Part shown: piece by piece, positions 21,608-29,639 of the stretch
Layout: every line of letters starts with the position of its first letter
Position numbering within the stretch: position 1 is the first letter of the stretch
DNA from: Muscardinus avellanarius
Lineage: Eukaryota; Chordata; Mammalia; Rodentia; Gliridae
Direction of reading: 5' to 3'
NCBI GenBank assembly: GCA_963383645.1
Contig: OY726559.1
Span: 107,408,735-107,472,734, forward strand
Length of the DNA stretch: 64,000 nt
Position numbers and translations under genes: made by a program
Notes under the pieces: generated by a model
Databases searched by the model: none
The model's input: only the letters and a program-made list of their open reading frames with translations
What the model was told of the DNA's origin: nothing

Positions 21608-22840
21608 ATTTATTTATTTTGGATATACAATATTTTATTTTATTTTATTTTATTTTTTTAATTAATTTATTTTTTAAATTGGTGCATTGTAGTCATATAT
21701 CAATCACATTGGAGTACAAGACTTGAGAGGATATACAAGCACACATCATCCAATTAGCCCTCCTCCAGCCCCCATCCCATTCCCTCCCCCTCCCTCCATC
21801 CCACACTTCTTTGATGATTTACTTTGATACATTTGTTTATGTACCTCCTGCGTTTTAAAGAGGCTCCGTCCTCCAGTATTACATACCCTCCGATTGGTCA
21901 CATTAGTTGCTTAACTATAGGGCCCTTTCTATAGCTCAACCTCTTCCTGTTGCCCTTTTCCTCCTAGTTATTGCTGATTAAGAGAAGCGTCTGATTTATA
22001 TTTTCTGCGATATTTCTCTGTGCATGCTGCGTTGCAAGTACCGATCCCACTCTTGATGGTCCCAGTAGTGGCCTGGCTACTCAGTGGACTGATCCAGACC
22101 TCGCTGGCTCAAGCAGCGGCCTTGCCTCATGGGAGGCCCCAGTTCTGGTCTCGCTGGCCCCTGAACCAGTCTAACCCCTAAGCTGGCTTTGGTCCCGACC
22201 TTGGAGGCCGCAGGAGTGAACTTGCCTCACGCCAGGCTCCGATGCTGGCCATTGGCCCCTGCACCGGTCTAACCCCTTGGCAGGATTCCAATCCCGGCCT
22301 TGGAGGCCCCAGCACCGGCCTAGCCTCATGGCAGGCTCCAATGCCGGCCTCGTTGGCCCCAGCACCAGCCTAACCCCTCGGCAGGCTCCAATCCCGGCCT
22401 CGGAAGCCCCAGCACTGGTCATGCCTCAAGGCAGGCTCCGATGCCGGCCTCGCTGGCCCCAGCACCGGCCTTACCCCTCGGCAGGCTCCGATCACGGATT
22501 TGGAGGCCCCAGTACTGGCCTTGCCTCAAGGCAGGCTCCGATGCCGGCCTCACTGGCCCCAGCACCAGCCTAACCCCTCGGCAGGCTCTGATCCCGGCCT
22601 CGGAGGCCCCAACACTGGTAATGCCTCACGGCAGGCTCCGATGCCGGCCTCACTGGCCCCAGCACCGGCCTAACCCCTTGACAGGCTCTTATCCTGGCCT
22701 CAGAGACCCCAGTACCGGCCTTGCCTCAAGGCAGGCTCCGATGCCATCCTCACTGGCCCCAGCACAGGCCTAACCCCTCGGCAGGCTCCGATCCCGGCCT
22801 CGGAGGCCCCAGCACTGGTCATGCCTCAAGGTAGGCTCCG
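21608..22840 (-). mobile_element. Composite non-autonomous retroelement: GC-rich tandem repeat + L1 3' UTR
   Basis: The insertion interrupts L1 ORF1 and is flanked by an exact 18-bp TSD, TTATTGACTCTTTTATTT (21,590-21,607 and 22,841-22,858). On the - strand it begins directly in GC-rich tandem repeats (22,840 to about 22,035). It then enters sequence homologous to an L1 3' end (about 22,030-21,660, compare 23,550-23,840 and 52,085-52,255: 'CTCTTTAAAACGCAGGAGGTACATAAACAAATGTATCAAAG', 'GGGAGGGAATGGGATGGGG', 'GATGATGTGTGC', 'ATGACTACAATGCACCAAT'). It ends in an A-rich (AAAAT)n tail. No ORF is present. The TSD and tail indicate mobilisation by L1 machinery. Alternatives: an L1 with a monomeric 5' UTR that lost its interior, or a spliced L1 transcript. 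Confidence 0.85.
22035..22840. repeat. GC-rich minisatellite, 50-bp half units in 100-bp dimers
   Basis: About 16 half units. Each has the plan CCCCAGCACCGGCCT, ACCCCTCGGCAGGCTCCGAT, CCCGGCCTCGGAGG. Two alternating types give a 100-bp higher-order period: one has 'TAACCCCTCGGCAGG...CCTCGGAGG', the other 'TGCCTCAAGGCAGG...CCTCGCTGG'. Units are most uniform at 22,300-22,840 and degrade toward the L1-like part (22,035-22,250). All frames stay open over long runs because the period is not a multiple of three and stops are rare; this is not coding evidence. It is not a CRISPR array: there are no unique spacers. Confidence 0.93.
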
Positions 22841-23079
22841 TTATTGACTCTTTTATTTCATTCCAGACCTCTTTCTGATTTTTTCTTAGTGTCTCCATTT
22901 CCTCTTTCACTTCTTGTACACTTGCTGTGAGGCCTTTCATTGACTGAAGATCAGGATTCAGAATTCTTTTTGGATTTCTTGTAGGTCAATATTTGTTATT
23001 TCCCTTATTTCCTCATTGTTCCTGGTTTTCATATTTTTTCAGTGTTCTCAGGCTTGTTTTTCTGATGTCTTGGTGTCTT

Positions 23080-23845
23080 CTGTTTTTTTTTTTTAATTGG
23101 TGCATTGTAGTCATACATTTTAATGGGATAAAAGACTTGTGAAGACATAAATGCACACATCACCCAATTAACTCCAACTAGAATGGCAATCATTCAAAAC
23201 ACAAACAACAACAAATGCTGGCAAGGATGTGAAGAAGTAGTAACTCTAAAACATGGTTGGTAGGATTGCCAAGTAGTGCAAACACTAGAAAACAGTATGA
23301 AGGATCCTCAGAAGAATGGGAATGAATCTACCCAAAAGAAAGGAAACCAAACTACCAAACTAATGAATGTGTATCTATGTTCATAGCTGCACAATTCACC
23401 ATAGCCAAACTATGGAACCAGCCAAGATGTCTATCAACAGATGAATGGATTACAAAACTATGGGATATGTACACAATGGAATTTTACTCAGCCATAAAAA
23501 AGCACAATTACATCATTTACAGGGAAATGGATTGGAACTGGAGGACATTATGCTAAGTGAGATCAGTCACAAAAAATAAGAAATTGAATACTTTCCCTAA
23601 TATGCAGAAGCTAGGGAGAAATGGGTAACAGGAGGAACTCTAGATGAAGAAGGAGATCCTGTAGAACAGCAAATAAGGCAACATAACTGAGGTGATGGGA
23701 GGAGGGAACAAGGAAACTCTTTAAAGCACATGATGTACTTAAACAAACATATCAAAGTCAAAATCACTAAGCCAAGCATGGACAGGAGGGACAGGGAGGG
23801 AATGAGGTGGGGATCGAGTAAGGGCTCAGTGGGTGATTTTGTGTG
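23080..23845 (-). mobile_element. L1 3' end (lineage A) with 5' inversion
   Basis: Poly(T) (about 23,081-23,093) and an antisense L1 3' terminus ('AATTGGTGCATTGTAGTCATA...TGCACACATCACCCAATTA', to about 23,166) join sense-oriented L1 at 'ACTCCAACTAGAATGGCAATC'. The sense part is ORF2 end plus 3' UTR, running to 'CAGTGGGTGAT' at about 23,842. The two parts are adjacent in an intact 3' UTR, where GGGTGAT is followed by GTGTGCAT (compare 52,172-52,190). The element is therefore one 5'-truncated copy whose upstream part was inverted, the classic twin-priming outcome. Confidence 0.85.
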
Positions 23846-24362
23846 TTATTCTGTGTGTATTCTGTCTAATATAATCTGGCTGTCCTGCTGCCAGATCTCT
23901 AGAGGGCATGTTGTGCTGCTGAGGGTGCCACCTTTGGTGAGCACACAGGATTTTTTTTCTTCATCCCTGAAGCATCATGATGGTTGCTTAACATGTTGGA
24001 GGTCTGCCACCACTTTCTGCACTTCAAGTTCTTGGATACTTTTTTTTTTTTCTTTTTTTTTTTTTTCTTGTGGCTGCAGCGCCAAAGTCAGTGGATCTAG
24101 AGCTGGCACTCATGGTTTGAGCTGGTGGCCCGAATGGCGCAGGCAGCTGGGCCACTGGCCGCACCAGTCTATCGCCCTCGGGCTTTTTGCAGTGGATCTT
24201 GCAGTTCAAAGTACTGGATTCCTTCCTCCATAGTTTCTGTTTCTGTTTTGGTTCGTGAGCTTTGTTTATTTTGTTTGTCGAGATGCTGTCTTCTCAGTAG
24301 TTGAATTTTATTTTTTCTAGCTACTGAGATGTGCTGTGTCCCGCAGTCACCATTTTGAATCC
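23846..24362 (-). mobile_element. L1 5' UTR segment, antisense
   Basis: The - strand starts 'GGATTCAAAATGGTGACTGCGGGACACAGC' and continues through moderately GC-rich sequence and an A-rich stretch (24,040-24,067). It lies upstream of the ORF1 remnant, fitting the 5' UTR/promoter of the host L1. Extent toward 23,846 is inferred from position, not from homology. Confidence 0.55.
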
Positions 24363-24548
24363 TAACATCATCATTTTTTAGATTTCTTTTCTGCTATTTG
24401 TATTCTCAGATCACTAAGGCCAGTCCCTCTGTTTGAACTCTTTTTTGTTAACAACATAAAAACTGGGTGAGAAAATATTTATAAATATGAACTTCACACA
24501 GTGTAGTTCCCTTCTATCAGGAGTCAAGTCAAAAGGTACTTACTGACC

Positions 24549-24758
24549 TTCCTTCCTTCCTTCCTTCCTTCCTTCCTTCCTTCCTTCCTTCCTTCCTTTT
24601 TTCCTTCCTTTAATCTGAGATATACCCTAACTACTATTTATTTTTTATTTTGAAACAGTATATTGCTAAATTTCTGAAGCTGGCCTTGAACCTGCTATCC
24701 TCTTGTTTCTGCATCCCAAGTACTCGAATTATAGGCATGCACCACTACACCTGGCTGA
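24549..24758 (-). mobile_element. B1-dID SINE, antisense, with (CCTT)n tail
   Basis: A (TTCC)n run of about 15 units (24,549-24,610) replaces the tail. It is followed by a diverged ID half ('TAATCTGAGATATACCCTAAC') and a shortened B1 half ('GAAGCTGGCCTTGAACCTGC', 'GGCATGCACCACTACACCTGGC'). Confidence 0.82.
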
Positions 24759-24872
24759 CTGCCTTTAGTCATGATCCAATGCTTTATAAAGTTGTTTTTT
24801 ATATTTTATGAAGTTTGCCATTGTTACTAGCAAGAAGATAAATTTGATATAAGCTAGTATGTAATGGCAAGA

Positions 24873-24990
24873 ATAACACTTTCTAAGTATGCCAAGCAAA
24901 AGAATTGGTTTCAGGCTCAAAAACTAATGATGCCATTAATTTTTGAACCTGAAAGTAATTCTTATGCTTGACATACTTGGAAAGTGTTAT
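24873..24990. repeat. 118-bp near-palindrome (two 53-bp arms)
   Basis: The arm 24,873-24,925 (ATAACACTTTCTAAGTATGC...) pairs with 24,938-24,990, with about 8 mismatches over 53 positions and a 12-nt loop (24,926-24,937). RNA from either strand would fold into one long hairpin. Candidates: a palindromic MITE (in the manner of MADE1-type elements, though I do not recognise the sequence) or a microRNA-like precursor. No host gene is visible nearby. Confidence 0.9.
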
Positions 24991-25234
24991 ACTTTCAGAG
25001 GATTTTAAAATAAATCCATTAGGTAAAAATAACAATTTTATTGCATTATATTTAATATTCTTAATATTAGAGATATTTAAAACATTGTTTCCAATCTAGA
25101 TATCTCTACTGAAATTCTATCATTGTCCTTCAGAGCTCACTTTAATATGTCTTGTATGAAATCCACCCTGATTTTTAAAAAGCAATTCATCAGGCAATGA
25201 TCAGTGTTTGATAGACACCATTTTTCTTGCCCAT

Positions 25235-25400
25235 CTCAATAGCCTAAAAAAACGTTAGTATCTTAATCCTCTTGTTATAGCTGAAGGCAACTTAGACATG
25301 AAATAATGTGTCAAGTGCTAGAAATTAACAGATCTGGGACTTGAACCAAGTCTTTTGTGTATATTCTTGGACACTATGCTACTGCCTCTTGGCCTAATTC
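25235..25400 (-). mobile_element. MIR relic, antisense
   Basis: Contains the MIR core pattern in antisense: 'AGATCTGGGACTTGAACCAAGTC...TTGGACACTATGCTACTGCCTCTTGGCC'. Ancient, bounds approximate. Confidence 0.55.
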
Positions 25401-25544
25401 CCCTACCATAAGTAATCTCTCTTTTCTCTAAATTCCCTTAGCACATTATATACTTTTGGCCATTAATCATATTCTGCCTCATTATTAAAGTATGTTGCTA
25501 TTCTACTACAGGCCTTGAAATCATAGACTATCTTATTCATGACT

Positions 25545-25650
25545 TTCTATGAGAATCTGTAAGACAGTCTTGGATTCAAAACCCAGTATATCACTTATTG
25601 GTTGGGTTTGTACAAAATTGTGTAATCAAGCTCTCTCTCTCTCAGTAAGA
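25545..25650 (+). mobile_element. MIR relic, sense
   Basis: 'AGTCTTGGATTCAAAACCCAGTATATCACTTATTGGTTGGGTTTGTAC' matches the MIR core plan (TTGRATYC.ARCYCYRGYTCTRCCACTTA). Confidence 0.5.
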
Positions 25651-25744
25651 GAATATATCTGATCATCATGAAAACTACGCAAGATAATGTACTAGACTTA
25701 CAGTAAACATCAGGTAATTGGTATCCAGTGTTATTAAAGTCCCT

Positions 25745-25865
25745 TGAAACCTTTATCTTATGTCTAGGCATTTTATGAAGTAGCATCTTTTTTAATTGCC
25801 ACAAGTCATGAAATTTTTAGCTTCTCCATTTTCCAGAAGAGAAAACTTGTGCTTTGCAGGATAAG
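25745..25865 (-). mobile_element. MIR-like relic, antisense
   Basis: 'TCCATTTTCCAGAAGAGAAAACTTGTGCTTTGC' resembles the antisense MIR 3' part (CCATTTTACAGATGAGGAAACTGAGGC). Weak. Confidence 0.35.
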
Positions 25866-26888
25866 TAGATTTTTATTTTTTTATTTATTTAATTTTTCAA
25901 TGTCTACTTTTTATTAATGTCCACTGTGTTTAATGTTATAAGTAGATTTTTATAACTGCTTCTGATTGAATGACTTTTGGCATAGACTTAAAATGTCTCT
26001 GCAGACACACATAGACTTTTGCACCAATCAGGAGTCCTTGCCCCCCTTCCCCTTATATGGGTGCAAGGTGAAAGGTTGGGTAGCAGCTCTCAAATCAATC
26101 TTTGAAAGTGAAAGCAGTTGACTTTTTGCCAGCATTTTCTGGTTTAATTGACTTCCCATAGTGAAACCTTTATTTTGAAACAAGACTCTAGAGCCACTAC
26201 TAGCTAAAAAGACAAAAATTAATGTCGTTAACTGTTTGTTTTGCTTGGGATAAAGTGTCCTGAACTTGTAACAAATGTCTTCTTGTTAGAAAATTGAAAA
26301 GCACAATTAAGATACCCCCCAACACTTTTAATGAGCTTTCAGTTTCCTTTCTACCTCAATCTCTCATTTTTTTAATGAGTTACTAATTTCCTCTTGCCTC
26401 ACACTCACAGATACTTTAAGCAATAAAGCAGACAGCTTTGATTTTCATCTTAGTGTGAAGTTTGGAGTATTAATTTATTCATCTGTGACCTGCCACACTT
26501 TTCTGATGCTAAATGGCCTGTTAATCTTTAAAAATTAACAGGGTGTCTCAAGCCAAAAAATGAAAGAGAAGAGGGGAAGAGAAATGGAGAGAAGGAGGTT
26601 GGGGAAGGAAAAAAAGTTTCTGTTTAGGATGGTGTGGAGATGTTGGTATTTCATACTGCTGCCCTTCATGTCAGCTCCTCCTGGAACACACGAGCTCGTG
26701 GTGAAGACTTGTCACTGGTTACCCATAGTTCCCTTCAGTTATGATCCAATGGTAGCCAAGTCTGTTCAGAGTGGATGCTGATTGGGTTTGGCTGATGCAG
26801 ACAAAGAACCTGTCAGGGGACCAGGAGTAAAGTAACTCCTAGAAGACATATAGGCAAAGTAAAGATAGAAGGGTCTTTGGGGTTGTTG
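25866..26888. other. No recognisable gene
   Basis: Unique-looking. The 26,560-26,781 open frame begins in purine-rich sequence and shows no domain. 26,000-26,460 has moderate complexity and could hold conserved non-coding sequence, but nothing specific is seen. Confidence 0.4.
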
Positions 26889-27203
26889 TTACACATATGC
26901 CTTTCTTTCTTTTCTTTTTCCTTCATTTCTTTCTTTCTTTCTTTCTTTCTTTCTTTCATTCTTTCTCTTTTTTTGTTTGCTTGTTTGTTTTGCTTTTGTA
27001 CTGGGGTTGGAAACCAGGGTCATTCTATCTCTGAGCTACACACCAGCCCTATTTTCTATATTTATTTTGAAACAGGGTCTGACTGAGTTGCAGTCTGAGT
27101 TGGGTCTCACTAAGTAGCTGAGGCTGTCTGAGAACCTTGATTCTCCTGTCTCAGCCTTCCAAATGCTAGAAATACAAATGTGCAACACCGCGCCCAGTTT
27201 TGC
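26889..27203 (-). mobile_element. B1-dID SINE, antisense, with (CTTT)n tail
   Basis: A pyrimidine (CTTT)n tract (26,898-26,968) precedes an antisense ID half ('GTACTGGGGTTGGAAACCAGGGTCATTCTATCTCTGAGCTACACACC') and B1 half ('TGCAACACCGCGCCCAG'). The linker has a short local duplication ('GACTGAGTTGCAGTCTGAGTTG'). Confidence 0.88.
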
Positions 27204-27436
27204 ATTTCTCAAAAATACTTTTTATTAGTGAACCATAATCTCACATCATAAAAAATTCAGAGTACTAGGAACATGCATGCATACAGGACTCATGAGCTCC
27301 CTCCCATACCCGGCTTCTTCCCCACCCCCTCCCCTTCCCCCTTCAGGATGTTAAGATTAGCACTGATCGTTTTGTACATGTACATAGGGTCTGTGGAAGT
27401 ATATTCTTCGTTAGTTCTCCAGTTTGCCACCACCAC

Positions 27437-27832
27437 TGTCGGGGCCCACTCGGCTAGACTGGGATGGGGCGGTGGCTCAAGATGGCGCTTAGGCATGTTG
27501 CCAAGTCACGAGGCTCACAAGGCTGGCGGCGCCCTGAGCCTGCACAGTGAGCCCTATCAGGCGCCCTACGGATGATCAGTGACGCGGCGCCTCGTGCTAC
27601 CACCAGCCTGCCTATAAGAGGGTTAGAAATGTGCATGCCCTAGCTGTGGGAAGCTTGGGGTTGGTGGGGTGATGAGGGAGGGGTTATGAGACTGATATAT
27701 ATTTGCCTGCTGTGTGCATTGAAGGAGAAGCATTAAAGAGGGGAAGCATTAAAGAGGAAGCATCATCAGCAGACTCGGCGTTTGTGTGTTCTTTCCTGGG
27801 GCTCTGCAGGTCGGAGCCTTAGGGACGGGACA
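27437..27832 (+). mobile_element. Solo LTR of a class II (IAP/ERVK-like) endogenous retrovirus
   Basis: 396 bp bounded TG...CA: starts TGTCGGGGCCCACTCGG and ends TTAGGGACGGGACA, with an exact 6-bp TSD CACCAC (27,431-27,436 and 27,833-27,838). It has U3-like GC-rich sequence with AAGATGGCGC, a TATA-like CCTATAAGAGGG at about 27,610, duplicated ATTAAA polyadenylation hexamers in a 17-bp tandem repeat at about 27,727-27,756, and a U5-like 'CGTTTGTGTGTTCTTTCCTGG'. The layout and 6-bp TSD match class II ERVs such as rodent IAP. No internal viral genes remain, consistent with LTR-LTR recombination. Confidence 0.85.
27608..27622 (+). promoter_or_regulatory. TATA-like box of the solo LTR
   Basis: CCTATAAGAGGG lies about 120 bp upstream of the paired ATTAAA hexamers, the position expected for an LTR promoter. 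Activity is not inferable from sequence. Confidence 0.5.
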
Positions 27833-28266
27833 CACCACCCTCCCCTAGATTTGCTCCGTCGCTCCACTGGGGTTTCTTCTCTATTATTTGAAGCCACTCT
27901 TGTGTCTTGATTTCTCCTTGACTTCCACATATGAGAGAAAACATATGACTATTCACTTTCTGCAACTTGCTAATCTCACTTAGCATAGTGTTCCCTAGAT
28001 CCATTCATTTTTCCTGCACTTGACATAATTTTGTTCTTTTTATTGCTGAGCATAATTCCACTGTGTATACATTCCATAATTTTGTAATCCATTCATCTGT
28101 TAATGAACACTTAGGCTGGTTCTGTGATTTGGCTATTGTGAATTGTGCTAATATAAACATAGATAACTATACATGCTACTATAAATGTGTATAATTATAA
28201 CATTCTGATTTTAATTCCTTCAGAAAATACCCAGAAGTGGTATGATTGGATTGGATTATATGGTGG

Positions 28267-28553
28267 TTCCTTCCTTCCTTCCATCCATCCTTCCTTCCTT
28301 CCTTCCTTCCTTCCTTCCTTCCTTCCTTCCTTCCTTCCTTTCTTTTTTTTTTGTGGTCCTGGGGGGTGGAACTCAGGGGCTTTCTCCCTCTAGGATATAC
28401 TCTCAGCCTGATTTTATAATTTATTTGGAAACAGGGTCTCACTAAGTTGCTGAAAGCCTCACTAAGTAGCTGAGGCCGGCTTCAAACCTGTGTGATCCTC
28501 CTGTCTCAGCCTCCCAAGCGCGGGGATTACCAGCATGTGCCACCATGACTGGC
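28267..28553 (-). mobile_element. B1-dID SINE, antisense, with (CCTT)n tail and TSD
   Basis: (CCTT)n (28,268-28,341) plus T-run, antisense ID half ('GGAACTCAGGGGCTTTCTCCCTCTAGGATATACTCTCAGCC') and B1 half ending 'GTGCCACCATGACTGGC'. TATATGGTGG flanks it at 28,257-28,266 and 28,554-28,563. Confidence 0.9.
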
Positions 28554-28570
28554 TATATGGTGGTTTTTAA

Positions 28571-29184
28571 TTATTTTTTATTTTATGTGGAACATATTGA
28601 GAATGACATACATTCAGAGTATGCTTGAGTGTCCAGGTTAACTATGCTACATTTATATTTTTACACAAATTCAGATGTAGCTCCTCCATTAATCAACCTC
28701 AGCCTTCTTCCTCTCCTATCCTTCCATTCCATCTTTGGTGACATTTCTCCTCCATTGTCTGGAGTCCCTCTGGTATCCATAATACTCCCTAGTTTGAGCA
28801 TATTAGAGAAAACATAAGATTCTTCTCTTTTTGTGCTTGGCTGATCTCACTTAACATAATGTTCTCCAGGTCTTTCCATCTTCTTGCGAATTACGTAATT
28901 TTGTTCTTCTTTATAGCTGAGTAGAATTCCATTGTGTGTATTTCCCATAATTTTGCAATCCATTCACCTGTTGATGGAGACCTAGGTTGGTTCCATATTT
29001 TGGTTATTACGAATTGTGCTGCTATGAACATGGGTATGCGTATATTATTGTAGTTCTCTGATTTCAACCCTTTTGGACAACTACCCAGGAGAGATATAGA
29101 CGGATCATATGGTGGATCTATTCCCAGTTTTCTAAGAAATCTCCACACAGATCTCCATGGTGGCTGACCTAGTTTGAACTCCCA
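28571..29184 (-). mobile_element. 5'-truncated L1 (lineage B), antisense, with 17-bp TSD
   Basis: The - strand carries the ORF2 C-terminus ('WRFLRKLGIDPPYDPSISLL', 'AAQFVITKIWNQPRSPS', 'EIHTMEFYSAIKKNKI') and the lineage B 3' UTR, ending in an A-rich tail. The direct repeat TATATGGTGGTTTTTAA at 28,554-28,570 and 29,185-29,201 is the TSD. Its left copy overlaps the SINE's right TSD, so this L1 landed after the SINE. Confidence 0.93.
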
Positions 29185-29201
29185 TATATGGTGGTTTTTA
29201 A

Positions 29202-29639
29202 AGAATGTAGAATTGGACTAGCCTTAGTAGCTGCCTGCCATCAGAAAAGAGGCAACCTCAGTTGAATTGGGCAGCAAACTCCTTACTTATAAAAACAAAA
29301 ATATTCTAAAAAATTTAATAGACTTTTAAGACTTTCAAAATCTTAGAGATATGTAAAAGATTATTTAGGTGTATACTCAACAATGAAACTACACTTTCTT
29401 CTGTGTAATTTTACTTTTACCAAAGGCCTTGCTTTGGTAGTGGCAGTTTGAAACAAAGTAACCCTATTAAGTCAGGTTAAATTATTTATAATACAAATAC
29501 AATTAATCTATGAGTACATTTTGTTTTTTTCTGCATGGACAGCCTCCTTAGCCATCATAATCATTATGCTAAACATAAAATAAGACAGTTTTTAGAATAT
29601 CTAATTCATATATCATAAATCTCACTCATTTGAAGTATA
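29202..29639. other. No recognisable feature
   Basis: AT-rich sequence; nothing specific. Confidence 0.35.

Larger units (their letters stand above)
21500..23080 (-). pseudogene. L1 ORF1 fragment (N-terminus and coiled coil), interrupted
   Basis: On the - strand 23,080-22,859 and 21,607-21,500 translate discontinuously to a charged heptad-like stretch (for example 'MKGLTASVQEVKEEMETLRK' and 'ERYSGRLDEMENII'). This is typical of the coiled-coil trimerisation region of L1 ORF1 protein, an RNA chaperone. In-frame stops and the 1.23-kb insertion break it. The RNA-recognition and C-terminal domains are missing; the sequence passes straight into ORF2 near 21,500. Confidence 0.65.
17425..24362 (-). 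mobile_element. Near full-length decayed L1 (lineage B), antisense, with nested insertions
   Basis: On the - strand the order is 5' UTR (about 24,362-23,846), ORF1 N-terminal and coiled-coil part (about 23,080-21,500, interrupted), then directly ORF2 reverse transcriptase through C-terminus (about 21,495-17,700), and 3' UTR with a TAAAATAAACATAAAATAAAA tail (17,425-17,700). ORF1's RNA-binding half and the ORF2 endonuclease are missing at a junction near 21,495-21,520. At least four later insertions sit inside: a SINE pair, a SINE, a tandem-repeat/L1-3'UTR composite, and a 5'-inverted L1. The 5' end 'GGATTCAAAATGGTGACTG' is similar to the start of the L1 at 49,433. Flanks 'TACCATCA' (left) and 'TAACATCA' (right) may be a decayed TSD. 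Confidence 0.82.
27215..28264 (-). mobile_element. L1 3' end (lineage C), antisense, split by an LTR and a SINE
   Basis: 3' UTR at 27,215-27,436 matches 545-700; the ORF2 terminus at 27,839-28,264 ('TTGCTGAGCATAATTCCACTGTGTATACATTCCATAATTTTGTAATCC') matches 860-1,200. The solo LTR 27,437-27,832 interrupts it, and the SINE at 28,267 ends it on the right. Confidence 0.8.

Noticed and set aside
22277..22773. Long overlapping open frames with Ala/Pro/Arg/Gly-rich products
   Set aside because: They lie wholly within the GC-rich 100-bp tandem repeat; several frames are open at once, as expected from a stop-poor repeat, not from a protein gene.
22035..22840. Regularly spaced repeats that could suggest a CRISPR array
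   Set aside because: Units are contiguous and similar throughout with no unique spacers, and the context is a mammalian retroelement.
28179..28442. Lys/Glu/Gly repeat and Pro/Ser-Phe repeat frames
   Set aside because: Both strands of a (CCTT)n SINE tail.
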